The notes under the pieces: generated by a model | The model's input: the letters and a program-made list of their open reading frames with translations, nothing else | Told to the model about the DNA's origin: nothing | The model's database searches: none | In this document: positions 9,790 through 20,454 of the stretch, piece after piece | How the letters are laid out: each line of letters begins with the position of its first letter | Position numbering within the stretch: the first letter of the stretch is position 1 | Made by a program: the position numbers and the translations under genes | NCBI GenBank assembly: GCA_016098155.1 | Contig: JAAAJB010000330.1 | Coordinates: 1 to 39,950 of the forward strand | DNA: 39,950 bases | DNA from: Actinomortierella ambigua | Lineage: Eukaryota; Mortierellomycota; Mortierellomycetes; Mortierellales; Mortierellaceae | Reading direction: 5' to 3'

Positions 9790-12447
9790 ATGGCTGATAC
9801 TCTGCACTTTAGAGGACAACTTGCCGGTATGGGGGCAGATCATCGATGGACACATCCACATCCACGTCAAGGGGGAGGGATACTATCAACGCCAACGACT
9901 CATCGACATACAGCATGCCGCGCTCTTCGCCGTTGAGACCGATGGATGGATATTGGATGGGAGCCATGAAATCCGATTTTTCACCAACTTTGGCCCCGCC
10001 AACTTTTTGCAGGGGAGGGGGGAATCTCTGACCCTCCAGAACTGATGGCTCCTCCGACAGCAGAAATGACCAGATCCCAACAATTATCCTGCCCGATGAC
10101 GATTCATGAGGGAACTCGGAGGGAGACGACGTCGTTTGTTACGGGATCTAGTCATCAGCCTTGTCAGCATCGTTGGGCAACAGACCCAGCCGTCCATCTG
10201 CCTGCCACTTTACTCTTTCTTGCTCTACCTGTCGACATCAACCCGTTTGTTTGAGGCGTCGTCGCTTGTACACCAACACGCCGATGAGAGGAAGGCGAAG
10301 AGTTTCCCTGCATCAACATCACAGAGTGAGGCCGCGCAGCTTGGAGGATCGAATCAACTTGTTCAGTCGCTTTTTTTTTTCTGGCCAGGAAGCAGCAACA
10401 CCCATCAACTATGCATCTATGAAGCACATCGTTGCCCAAACACCCAAACTCGGATGGCAGTTCAGGATCCCTCCCCCTCCCTCCTCAGACAGCCGACTCT
10501 TTAGTCATCACTCAGACCAAGGAGATTAGAGGACCCGAAAACTAACTCGACTTGTTGCAACTTGGTTTTTTTTTGCAATCTGTGCCATCTTAGGCCACCG
10601 CAACTGGGTCACGGCCATTGCCACCACCGCTGAGGCTCCCGACATGATCTTGTCGGCTTCCCGCGGTATGTAACACTTTTTTGTTCTCAAGTCCTCAAGC
10701 TCATCAGAGGAAGGACAGGAGAAGGGCGACTACAATCCAGGACCAACAACAGCCAGCACCCGAGATTGACCTTTTGGCTGTCGCAGTGAGGAATCAGAGT
10801 TACGCCTTGGTGGAAAAGGGGGATACGCTCGTACAGACAGACAGACCGCTCTGCCGTAATGGACAACGCTGTTCTTCAATACCAGACGTTGCAACACGAC
10901 ATTTGGACACTCTCCAGCCTGATGCAGACTCCATGGACACCGCTTTTTTTGCGTCAAGGGGGATGCGGAGAATCAGTCTCCCTAACCTTTATTTTCCCCG
11001 TGTATTTTTTTTTACCTAATAACAGACAAGTCCATCATCGTCTGGTCCCTGACCCGCGATGATGAGGGCAACTACGGTACCCCCAAGAAGTCGCTGCACG
11101 GCCACAACGACGCTGTTCAGGATGTTGTCATCTCGTCCGACGGCCAGTTCGCCCTGTCGGCCTCGTGGGACAAGACCCTTCGTCTGTGGGACCTCAACAC
11201 CGGCGCCACCACCCGCCGCTTCGTTGGCCACACCAAGGATGTTCTGTCGGTCTCGTTCTCTGCTGACAACCGCCAGATCGTCTCGGGCTCGCGCGACAAG
11301 ACCATCAAGCTGTGGAACACCCTTGGCGAGTGCAAGTTCAACATCACCGAGGATGGTCACTCCGAGTGGGTCTCCTGCGTCCGCTTCTCGCCCAACCCCG
11401 CCAACCCCGTCATCGTCTCGGGCGGTTGGGACAAGGTCGTCAAGGTACGGTTGACAACATCAAAAACACACACACACCCAGATCTTGGGGTGCACCGGCA
11501 TTTTTGGAAGCATCTTCGTGGACGACATTTTCCGTTTCCCCCCCCCCTCCCCCTTCTCTCTCTCTCTCTCTTTCGTTTCGTCCTTCATTCAGTGGTCAAA
11601 CAAGAGCAAAGTGGCGGTAGCAGCAAGCAGGAGAAAAGGCCAATGGACACAATCCAACAAAGCAAGAAGACCCTTGAAGGGTTTTTTTGGAATGATGCTA
11701 AGTTTATATTTGCTACTTCAGAGGGAGGTGTCGCAACCTCGTCTATGAGACAAACTTCCACAAACTACTGACTCGATTGTCCGCAAGAAATTGGTCAACT
11801 GCTATCGCTGCTCCTCCTTGCTTTGACACCCCCCACGATGACGAAGAGAAACCAGCGGGACAAACTGAACAGCAATCAATTGCTCTACTTTGTCCCCTTC
11901 TCCACCCACCCCACTTCCTCCCCTTCTCCCCACACCCTTTGTCCTTTTGGATGTTGCTTTCCAGAGAAATAGCAATGTTCTGTCTTTACTTACACTCAAG
12001 CTTTTTCTCTTGAAAACGACATAGGTCTGGGAGTTGACCAAGTGCAAGCTCCGTGCCAACCACTTCGGCCACACCGGCTACATCAACACCGTCACTGTCT
12101 CTCCCGATGGTTCGCTCTGCGCCTCGGGTGGCAAGGACGGCGTCACCATGCTGTGGGACCTCAACGAGGGCAAGCACCTGTACTCCTTGGAGGGCAAGGG
12201 TGACGAGATCCACTCGCTGGTCTTCTCGCCCAACCGCTACTGGCTGTGCGCTGCTACCACCTCGTGCATCAAGATCTGGGATCTCGAGTCCAAGTCTGTT
12301 GTTGATGAGCTCAAGCCCGAGTTTGCCAACGTTGGCAAGAAGTCCCACGCTCCCTATGCCGTCTCGCTCGCCTGGTCTGCTGATGGCACCACCCTCTTCG
12401 CCGGTTACACCGACAGCCTCATCCGTGTCTGGACCGTTGGTTACTAA
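9790..12447 (+). CDS. RACK1/Asc1 homologue, WD40 ribosomal scaffold
   Basis: Seven-bladed WD40 protein of the 40S ribosomal subunit that scaffolds signalling proteins (RACK1 in animals, Asc1/Cpc2 in fungi). Exons: 9790-9826, 10594-10665, 11026-11444, 12025-12447, giving 316 residues, the usual family length. The N-terminus [13 protein letters not shown] joins to [12 protein letters not shown], the first blade. Typical RACK1 runs follow: [74 protein letters not shown] and [13 protein letters not shown], ending IRVWTVGY. The coding exons use mostly C- or G-ending codons, as expected for a highly expressed gene. Introns are long for this window: 767, 360 and 580 nt. Intron 3 carries a U24-like snoRNA, matching the intronic snoRNA hosting known for this gene family. 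Confidence 0.97.
9827..10593 (+). other. RACK1 intron 1, 767 nt, nothing recognised
   Basis: Much longer than the window's usual introns. Looked at for box C/D motifs because RACK1 introns host snoRNAs in other eukaryotes. CTGA occurs near 10027 and 10041, and CGATGAC near 10096, but no well-spaced C/D pair with a recognisable guide was found. Short open frames have no protein resemblance. Confidence 0.5.
11688..11776 (+). ncRNA. U24-like box C/D snoRNA in RACK1 intron 3
   Basis: Guide RNA for 2'-O-methylation of large-subunit rRNA, processed from the RACK1 intron. Box C is ATGATGC (11692-11698). The guide ATATTTGCTAC (11706-11716) is complementary to the conserved large-subunit rRNA stretch GTAGCAAATAT. 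A D'-like CAGA lies at 11719-11722, a small hairpin (GAGGT 11725-11729 with ACCTC 11736-11740), a C'-like TATGAGA at 11744-11750 and box D CTGA at 11768-11771. The order and guide are those of U24 (yeast snR24, human SNORD24), and yeast snR24 is also carried in the ASC1 (RACK1) intron. The fifth base before CAGA pairs with the A next to G in the target, consistent with the Am1449/Gm1450 sites assigned to yeast U24. The second guide, before box D, does not match the adjacent rRNA segment that U24 normally targets. The terminal stem is weak. Confidence 0.82.
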
Positions 12448-12855
12448 AGGAAAGAAAAAATTCCACTCTCCCTACGTCTTTGCTCTTTGTCAACCATAAA
12501 AAAGTAACCAGCTTTTTTTCTCCCGCTGAAAGAAGTGTTGTGGTCAATATCTGTGGTCATTCTTGTCTCTCTATCTCTCCTCCCTTGTGCTGTCTACTTT
12601 TTTTTTTTTTTGGGACTTTGCTTACCATTGGACAGAGGAAGCGTATGCTAGGGCCATAGTGTGTGTGTGTGTGTTTGTGTCTAGATTGGCACACAAGTTC
12701 TAGATCGTTGCTAACTTCCAGGAACAGAAACTAGGGCATGTTTTCAACCGACACTTGTTTTCCTCCAATGCTTTATTGTATTTTCCCATTTTAAATCTGT
12801 TACTGATTTTTTTGGCTTTTCCCAAGTGGCAAAAAACGTAACACCGCCCCCACTT
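12448..12855. other. Convergent 3' region, RACK1 and Apq12-like gene
   Basis: Holds the 3' ends of two convergent genes. It contains T-runs near 12597-12611, a short GT repeat near 12659-12675 and ordinary AT-richer sequence. No further gene is visible. Confidence 0.5.
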
Positions 12856-13569
12856 CTATCGGTTCTTAAACATCTTTTGATACTCCTTTTGCTGTCTTGC
12901 GTACTCGCGGCGCCAAGTCTCAGTCGACGGGTCATCACCACCACCACCATTCTTCGATGGTGAGGACGAGAATCCCGAAGTCATGTGATAAACGACCCAG
13001 ATGGCGACGCCGGCCAGCGACATGAAGACGGCCGTCTGGAGGAGCCACAGAACCGAGCGGAAGACAGACAGGACCAGGCCGATGGCGATCCGGAAGAGCA
13101 ACAGCGTGATCAGGCACGTAAACACAAACGAGGCCAACGACGTCGCGGACGGCGAGATTTTGGATGTGGCCGGCATCGACGACAGCTGCGCCTGCAGGAT
13201 CTGCGACACCATCGAGTGCACAAAGCTAAAGACGTAGTACATACCCATGCCCACCATCCGTAACAGCGAGACCGGGCGACCACCGCGGTGGTGCGGATGT
13301 GCATTGCCAGCAAAGCCTGCTTGGCCATAAGGGTCGTCAAATGGGTATTGTTCTTGTTCGTGGTTGTACATGTCGCCGTCGAAATAGTCCTGGCCGGGGA
13401 AAGACGCCGACTCGTACGAAAACGAGCCCGAGCCACTGGTCGACGCGTCCAGCAGGGTGCCGACGGCCAGATGGTATGCGGTCATGAGGGTCACGATCGT
13501 GTCATTGCCGACGATCGAGCTCAGGAATGGAAGCATCTTGCTCTGTGCTTCATGCAGTATCGACTCCAT
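12856..13569 (-). CDS. Small multi-pass membrane protein, possibly Apq12-like
   Basis: Uninterrupted frame of 237 residues starting MESILHEAQSKMLPF. The frame stays open to an earlier Met at 13770, but that extension is low-complexity (Pro run, ATRN repeats) and is probably 5' leader. Features seen: a moderately hydrophobic N-terminal third, a Gly/His/Asp-rich middle, an amphipathic stretch MVGMGMYYVFSFVHSMVSQI, then two adjacent hydrophobic segments (FVFTCLITLLLFRIAIGLVL and LLQTAVFMSLAGVAIWVVY), and a charged C-terminus (REYARQQKEYQKMFKNR). Two close membrane segments with a basic residue between them, ending in a WVY-type motif, resemble Apq12, an ER/nuclear-envelope protein needed for nuclear pore assembly. 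The resemblance is by eye only. It could instead be a lineage-specific membrane protein. Confidence 0.6.
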   Translation of the reverse strand: MESILHEAQSKMLPFLSSIVGNDTIVTLMTAYHLAVGTLLDASTSGSGSFSYESASFPGQDYFDGDMYNHEQEQYPFDDPYGQAGFAGNAHPHHRGGRPVSLLRMVGMGMYYVFSFVHSMVSQILQAQLSSMPATSKISPSATSLASFVFTCLITLLLFRIAIGLVLSVFRSVLWLLQTAVFMSLAGVAIWVVYHMTSGFSSSPSKNGGGGDDPSTETWRREYARQQKEYQKMFKNR

Positions 13570-13994
13570 GGCTTGTGGTGGTGGTGGTGGTGGTGGTGGT
13601 AGTGGTTGCTGTTGCTTACGAGGGTGTGCGTGTTGCGTGTTGCGTGTTGCGTGTCGCTTGGTTGATGTTTGAAGAATGAAATGGAAGAATGGGATAAAAT
13701 GTGGATAAAGGGGAGAGAGAGGGACGTCGGGAGTGAAGCAAAAAAAAAATGTACAGTAGCCACGTTGCACAAACGGGAAAGCACCTGTTTCTTGGAACGC
13801 AGCGGGATGTCAGGTCAACGCGATAGGTGGAAGCCCCTCCAACCCCCCAACTCCTTTTCTCCCTGTAAGAAGAACGCCCATCCAAGAGTCGGTATACCAG
13901 CAACCTAACAACATAAACACACCGCATTGGTCAAGATGTCAACATTTTGGAAACTATGCTACAATTCTGCTACGTGTCCAACAATCCACAACTT
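13570..13994. other. Intergenic, upstream of Apq12-like gene
   Basis: Promoter/leader of the Apq12-like gene and 3' flank of the SYLF-SH3 gene, both read leftwards. It contains tandem TTGCGTG units at 13627-13657 and a GGT run near 13574-13603. No gene seen. Confidence 0.5.
13627..13657. repeat. Heptamer tandem repeat (TTGCGTG)
   Basis: Four imperfect head-to-tail copies of a 7-base unit in the leader region of the Apq12-like gene. A similar heptamer triplication (GTGTTTC) occurs near 2266-2290 upstream of the syntaxin gene. Confidence 0.85.
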
Positions 13995-16315
13995 TTACTG
14001 AGTGTAGTTGGCAGGGAAGGATCCTTCTCGGCCATTGACTCGCCCTGTCCACCAATCATTTCGGCTATCGGTCTTCTTGATCACCGTAATCAGATCGCCC
14101 TTCTTGAACGAAAGATCCGTCGCCTGCTCGCCCGCAAAGTCATACAATGCCCGCACCGTGTCAGGTTTAGCGCCAATGCGAGGCGGTACCCGCGGTGGTG
14201 CCCCCGAGTTGGTCATCGGCTTATTCTGGTGATTCGCCGCCGCTTGGAAGGGGCTGTTATTATCCAACGACGCCCGTCCGGCACCGGCTGCGCCAAGAGT
14301 GCCTGCACTGCCACCACCGCCAATACCGCCACCAGTCTTTCGGTCTCCTTGTGTCGCGGCCGCCAGGGCTGCGTGCGAGGTCGGTGTCGATCCCAGGCTA
14401 TACCGCGGTACTGGCTCTTCGTCCGTCGTCGAATGTTGTTGGAAACTGTGGTGGCTGTTATTGCCTTGATTTGCGTACCGGCCCGCCATCGCTACACTTG
14501 CACTGCGACTCAGATTGGCTGAACTGCCCGACGACGAACCCTCTCGGTAGTGATACATGCCTCCACTGGCCTTGGAATTCAAGGCCCGGTACAAAATGTC
14601 GGCCTGCGGAGGTGGTGGGATGGCGCCAGACAACAACTCTGAAGCCGAAACGCGCTGACGGTAGAAGGTTTCGTTGGCATCCTTGCGTTCTGCAATTACT
14701 GATCCTTCGATGGAGACACCTGTTATTTGTGGCGGTGGGGTTGTTGTTTGTTGTTGTTGTTGTGTGTGACAATGACAAAGATTATATCAAAAGAGTGAGT
14801 GGGAGGATGACCATAAATCTCCTTTTCAGTCAAGAACCAAGCTTCCCTTTCTGCATACGAGATGTTCAAGGGGGGGGGGAAATGGACATACCAGCAAAGA
14901 GACCCTTGGACTTGCTATAAGAGTAAATGGCTGCGACACTCTTGGTGCTTGCAGCAGCACCAGCCTCGGCCGTACGACCAATAGGTCCAGCTGCAACAGA
15001 GAGGTTGCCTCCGAGAGTGACATTGCCGCCGGTGGCAAAGGACTTGACAGCGGCATGGTTGTTCAGAACGACAACGAAATCAGTGAGCTCTGCACCAATC
15101 TGACCACCAAAGCCCATACCAGCTGTGCCGATGGCGGAAGGTGCAGACCAGGACCCATCGTCCAGGCGAGCAACAACCAGTCCTGAACCAGCACGTCCCG
15201 AGAAGAGAAAACCAGCCTTAATGACAGTGAAGATGGCGAGACCCTTGGCACGAGCAAGAATGTCTTGTGGAATGATGTTATCGATGCCCTTTGCAGCAAT
15301 GGGGTCTATTTTTTTTTGGTGATAAAATAAAAAACAGGTTAAGGAGGGAAAAAGATTAGCCCTTCATTGTTGAATCTCCTGCTGCCCACGTCAGTTGGCT
15401 CTCGCTCTTTGGAGGGCGGAACAACCTTTTTCTTTTGGACTTTTGATCCAAAAGGGTGTTCAGATAGCGAGCACAAAAAAAAAACACCGCGCAAAAGAGC
15501 ACAGGAGCAGTTGTGGTTGAGCAAGTAAGGGGATGGGTTGCATTTGTCTTGCGCCCCTCCCCCCTTTCTTTTTCTCTCACTCTCGCTCTCTCTTTCCTCC
15601 GTCCTTCTCGATCACTAAAACGACAACATCAAGCAACAAAGAAAGCGCCGTCGCAAGTTCTTCGGAGCTCGGAGGGAGAAAGGGGAGACACCAATAAAGA
15701 GGAGACCAGGGAGCAGTAGAAACGGATGTCCTCCCACTGTCGTGCCAGACAAGCCCTCTGTTATTTGTGGTGGTTTGGCTGACTAACAGAGTATGATGTA
15801 TTCCTTTGGTAGAGCTCTGTCTTGTCTGATGTATCTGCGCGGGTGATCGGGGTTGATGGGCCGACGGGAGGTCGATGTACCGTGTTGATCGCCAAAAAAA
15901 TCACTGCCGCTGATGCTGTCGCCGCTTCTGCTCTTTCGTCATCTGATAAACTTGTGTTGCTGTAAGATGCACAATCCAAAGTGCAAACGTTATTCCGCAA
16001 CTTCCCCTACCCCTCGCCGCCCCTCCTTGCTACATGTTGTTGCCCTTGCGCTTGTGTCCACGCGAAGGGGGAACCAACCGCCAACATGATTAGCACTGGT
16101 GAAAATACTTGCCTACGAACGAGTTGAGGATCTTTGCTGCCCGCTTGCACTCGCCTACAAGTGAAGAACGATGATGACACATAATGCAAGGGTGAGACGT
16201 GTGTACTCGAACATAAAAATGGGTCAGAGATAAAGGTCATGGATGCGACAGAACGGAGTAGTGTCATACCAGCAAGGTCTTTGGGTAACGGGCTGTTGAC
16301 CTTCATGCTATTCAT
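13995..16315 (-). CDS. Ysc84/Lsb3-type SYLF and SH3 domain protein
   Basis: Cortical actin patch protein. In this family the SYLF domain binds phosphoinositides and actin, and the SH3 domain binds WASP/Las17-type partners during endocytosis. Exons (minus strand): 16270-16315, 16113-16154, 14892-15305, 13995-14719, giving 408 residues. The SYLF domain begins ECKRAAKILNSFV, continues IIPQDILARAKGLAIFTVIK, then SGRAGSGLVVARLDDGSWSA, GAELTDFVVVLNN, LGGNLSVAAGPIGRTAEA and AIYSYSKSKGLFAG, ending with the GVSIEGSVIAERKDAN segment. A Ser/Gly/Ala-rich linker leads to a C-terminal SH3 domain (VRALYDFAGEQATDLSFKKG, DWWTGRVNGREGSFPANY). Exon 2 must end at a GC donor (AG/GCAAGT at 16111-16112); a GT donor there breaks the frame. 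The second intron is 807 nt. A second in-frame Met at 16306 could also be the start. Confidence 0.92.
15306..16112 (-). other. Long GC-AG intron of the Ysc84-like gene
   Basis: An 807-nt intron with donor GC (AG/GCAAGT in the minus strand) and acceptor AG before ACCCCATT. Joining SFV to DPIAAKGIDN restores the expected SYLF sequence with no gap, so no hidden exon is needed. Its content includes A-runs, pyrimidine tracts and short open frames without resemblance. Confidence 0.7.
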
Positions 16316-17351
16316 GTTTTCGTATAAGTTTGGAAGGGTATTGGGCGCCGATGTGGCTGTGGCTGTGGGTGCGTAAGTTGCCTGTGCTTAGAAGTGTGTA
16401 GTAGGGTGAGAACCAAAAGCGACGATGAATGCAATCGACAAGGGGTGTGATGTGAATGAAAAGTGGAATGAGGTGAATGAATGAATGGGAGGAAAAGAAG
16501 AAGAAAGAAGAAGAGGAGGAGGTAGGAGGAGGAGAAAAGGAGAAACAATTTTTTTCTTTTTTTACGTCGAGCAAATGACAGAGGGAAAGAAAACGCGCAT
16601 ATTCTCGTTGGCCATGTGCAACAGCCCTCCCTCATACCGCCGCCAAGACTCACAAAGGAACTCCAGAACTACAAGTTTCGACTCTTTTCCACAGCAGCAG
16701 AAAACTGCGCTCGCTCCTGCTCAGGAGCAAATTCTGTCTCGAACAGCGACTAGCGCTATATCGCTGCACGCGTGCTTCGATTGCACACACTCATACACAC
16801 GCACACATCACTTTGTTCTTTGTTGTTTGCTTTGCTCATCTGCTCCCTTTGGCCTACAACGGTAGAGTGACCACGCCACCGAGAGGGAAGAGCTACGTAC
16901 TGTACGTACAAAAAAACAAGTCGTTGGTCAAAACTACGGAGAGGTGGAAACGAGAGTATGGGCTGGGAAAAAAAGGGGGGTGAGGGAGAAGAAGAAGAAG
17001 GCGAAAAAAGGTTGCTGAACACATCGTGCAGCCCCCTCTGCGTGAGCATCATGCGGTCGATCCTCTACCCTTGTCCTCTTCTCTCTTTCTCTGTTACAGT
17101 ATTCTCCTTCTCTCTCGCCCCTACACACACAAACACAACTCCACCTCTTTTCTAGCTTGCATTCGCATTCAACATTCAATTCTCCCCATTCTTCATTTTC
17201 TTCGTCCCTCACAGCCCTGCTCTAGTCCCACTTTTACCAACCCCCCCAAGAGCGCCTCCCACCAAATACCGCCTGTCCCTGCTCCTCCTTCAACCCACTC
17301 CACCCCACCCCACCCCAACACCATACCCACGCTAACAAAAAAGACTTTTGG
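16316..17351. promoter_or_regulatory. Divergent promoter region, Ysc84-like and kelch genes
   Basis: About 1.04 kb between two divergently read genes. It is rich in GAAGAGGA-type purine tracts (16480-16545), CACACA near 16790-16806, and pyrimidine/ACCCC runs just before the kelch start. Open frames here are low-complexity and are not called as genes. Confidence 0.5.
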
Positions 17352-20300
17352 ATGACTCTAACCTCAGGCAGGCAAGGCGCCTTGCCCGCCTATTGCTGCC
17401 TTATCCTTCTCCTCCTCCGCTCACCATCCTCGGTCGACGCCGGCCCGGCTGCTCGCTGGGGCCATGTCTCGGTACTCCTGCACCCTGCCTAGCTGCACCG
17501 ATGTGATTCGTTCTTTTCCCTTTTTTGTGTTGATGACGGCCCTATACTAAGCTATCCTTTCTATCTTTCTCGTTTGTAGACACTCAGCGGAAACATGCTA
17601 TATATCCATGTAAGCCATTGAACAAGGGAGGAGGGGTTAGGCAAAGGCTATTAAAGGCACACCTCGCCACAGTGTCGGGCCCGGATCACCCTGCTGACCT
17701 CTTTTTTCATAGAGAATGACTCGGAGAAAAGAAAGGACTGACCTTCCCTTTCGCCTTTCCTGCTCTTCTATCTCACCTTTCCCCCCCTTCCCCCTAAAAC
17801 GATAAAAAAGGGTGGCCATACAGGGGTCAACCCTCCAACAGCACCTGTGGGCGGCGATCTCTACGCGCTCGACATCACACAGCCCTTCAACACCTTCTCT
17901 GCACCTTGGCAGTCTCTCTCTCCCGGCCCATACATGGCTTTTCATTCCATGAGCCTCACCGGCCCTGGAAACAGTCTCTTGGCCATCTTTGGTGGTGTCC
18001 CCGGCGCCTCCGTTCCCTCCACACCTGACGGCAACTCGCTGTACACATACGACACCAACTCAAAGACATGGACACCCTCGACCCTCCGTGATCCGCGGCG
18101 GCGGCAACACCACTCCGCAGTCTCCAAGCTTGGCGACGGATCAATGTATTTTTTTGGTGGATCCATTCTTGATGGAAGCACAACCAGCGCAGGCACACCC
18201 ACCTTGGAACTTTGGGCCCTTGGTCGACCGCTCTTAGCCAACTCGACCTCGTCGACTCCAGGCCTGACGCCACGGTCGAGTTCGTGGGAGCAACTAGCGA
18301 GCCCGTCTGCCAGTTTGGCAACTGGCTCGAGCAAAATTGGAGCAAGCCGGACAGACCATACGGCCACTATCCTTCGGTCGAATGGGCTCATGGTTATCAT
18401 AGGCGGTGTCATGGACAGCGGCGTGCTGGCATCCATGTCCGACATCCTTGTCTATGACACGACTTCAGGGCAGTGGTCTTTACAAATAGCGACTGGTGCT
18501 ACTCCACCTCCTCGTATGAGGCATACCGCTGCCGCCAGTAAGTCTAACACTCTGGAACAAATTGTCGATATCGCTGATGTCATGTGTGGTACACTGTTCC
18601 CGAAGAAGGGATACAAACAAACTCACATTGTTTATTTGTTTTTAGCGAAGGATGGGATGATCTATGTTCACGGTGGAGCGGACTTGGGATTAACAAACTA
18701 CCTTGCAGACATTGCTATTCTGGGTATGTCTCTCAGGTCTCTCCCTCTTTTCTCCTCAACACAAAGCCAATGATGACATGACACATTGTCCGTTCTAAGA
18801 TTCTGTTTTGTCCAGGACAACAAGGAACTGACAGCATCAGTACTCTCCTATGTGTTCTCTCCGAAATAGATACCGCTTCATGGAAATGGCTACAACCTGC
18901 CTTTGAAGGTACCGCACCCACTGGACGACACTCGCACTCCGCAGCCACGATTGGGTCAAACATCCTTTTCACATTTGGTAAGCACGAGGACTATGAACAG
19001 TATGATCAACTCCAAGAATTAAAGAGCCTACAAGGGATACTAACGATTTTTTTTAATTTGTATCGAATTTCGTAGGTTTAACTGCTGGAGGTGCGGTGGA
19101 CACTGTCAGCGTGCTGGACACGAAAACCAACACATGGGTATCGTCATACACACCCAACAATCTCGCTTTCACATCAACCAAACCAGAGGACTGGCCAGGA
19201 TATCGACCCCTACCGGATCTACCCAGCATCACCAATCCTCCAACTGTTGATCCAGGTCGCGAAAGCGAAAGTGGTAGGAGCCCCCTACTGGCGCCTATCC
19301 TTGGAAGCGTGTTTGGCGTACTATGTGCATCACTGGTGGTGCTTGCCATTGTAAGACACCGTCGAAGAGTTCGCAACCGGAAGACCTCTCGGCCAATAGA
19401 CACAAGCTTTTACGGTGCCCCCTATTCAGCATCCATGTGGCAAGAACTCGATCGGGCTTATGCACCTATGGGATATGGGTTTGAGCAGCCGCCTCGTACA
19501 TTCCAAGAGCGGATACGAGACCAGCTCTCTGTTACCTCTGCAGCTATTTCTGGATTCTGGAGTCGACATATTGCAGGCGGAGAAGGAGCAGGAGGCAAAC
19601 CAGGGCGAGGCTGGGGATGGAGGAGGAACAAAAAGGATCGTTCACACGTGTTTCGCATTTTGGACAGAGATCCGGACGGCTCACTGCGGCCCCGTGGCCC
19701 AGGCAGACCAGCGACAGGCATGGGTTTGGATTCGATGGATGACCCGGTATTGACGGACCAAGAGCTGTTCCTGGATGCTGTGAAGCGAGCACGATCTCGT
19801 GGTGCGACGGATGCACCGGTCTTTGCACCACTCCAACCACCGTTGTCTCCAACCTCACCCACCAAGGTTGTATCCTTCCAGTTCCCACCCATCACAGAGC
19901 GCGATAGTATGCACGGGCCTGTCGAGTACTACGGCCCTGCAGCAACAGCAGAAGCAGCAGCAGCAGCAGCAGCAGCAGCCGGGTGCATGGGTTCGCCGAA
20001 AGCAGCGTCCCCCGCGGCGGCTTCCCCCTCCTCCAACAACAACAGCAACAACCGTCAAAACAACCGAATGTCAGCAGGAGCAGGTTCTCTTGCTAGCAGC
20101 AGCGGTGACCCGTTCGGAGAAGGAGTGGAAAACTCGTATGCGGGCGTGGGCGGTGCAGGACCGTACCATGATCTATCGGAGCCTTATGATAATCAGGTGC
20201 ACGGCCGGACGTACTCCGACGGCTTTGAGAACGCGATGGCGGTGATGGATGTGCAGATGGTATCAGTGCCACGTGGCCGACTGTTTGTGGTGAATCCATC

Positions 20301-20454
20301 GGAGGAAGAGTTTGAGTCTATGAGTGGTGGTGGTGGTGGTGGTGGGAACTTTGATGAGCTCGTCGATGACCGTCAAGAACTCGAGCCTCTCCACAAAGAG
20401 GGCACCCGCGACGCACGCTATGTGCATTTTGAATCGGGGGGCCCTTCTACGTAG
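17352..20454 (+). CDS. Kelch-repeat single-pass membrane protein (frame conflict at exon 2/3)
   Basis: Predicted exons: 17352-17471, 17580-17609, 17824-18537, 18646-18723, 18816-18977, 19076-20454 (about 827 residues if the frame is whole). A signal peptide is visible (hydrophobic run CCLILLLL, cleavage near SSVDA). The kelch part follows: RWGHVSTLSGNMLYIH, GGDLYALDI, LLAIFGG, GNSLYTYD, MYFFGG, DHTATILRSNGLMVIIGG, DILVYDTTSGQWS, MRHTAAA, DGMIYVHGG, GRHSHSAATIGSNILFTF and GGAVDTVSVLDTKTNTW. One membrane segment (LLAPILGSVFGVLCASLVVLAIV, about 440-461) precedes RHRRRVRNRK and a long cytosolic tail with poly-Ala, Asn/Ser and Gly runs. So the kelch propeller should be outside the cell. Exon 2 ends in phase 0 (CAT then GTAAGC) while exon 3 continues with GG GTC AAC, one base short of the expected HGGVN; the junction sits in a GGGG run. 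All other junctions are in phase. Confidence 0.82.

Noticed and set aside
11451..11771. Small open frames (87-106 codons) covering RACK1 intron 3
   Set aside because: They cross the snoRNA and the pyrimidine tract of the intron and show no protein resemblance.
13570..13770. N-terminal extension of the Apq12-like protein to the Met at 13770
   Set aside because: The added 67 residues are encoded by tandem TTGCGTG and GGT repeats and lack any family resemblance; the Met at 13569 is a better start.
15790..15920. Box C/D snoRNA in the long Ysc84-like intron (ATGATGT near 15793, CTGATG near 15828 and 15912)
   Set aside because: Wrong strand for an intron-processed RNA, spacing not typical, and no guide match recognised.
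17590..17823. AT-AC (U12-type) intron in the kelch gene, prompted by ATATCC before the junction
   Set aside because: Using AT at ATATCC and AC at CATAC gives an in-frame stop and loses the conserved YIH residues.
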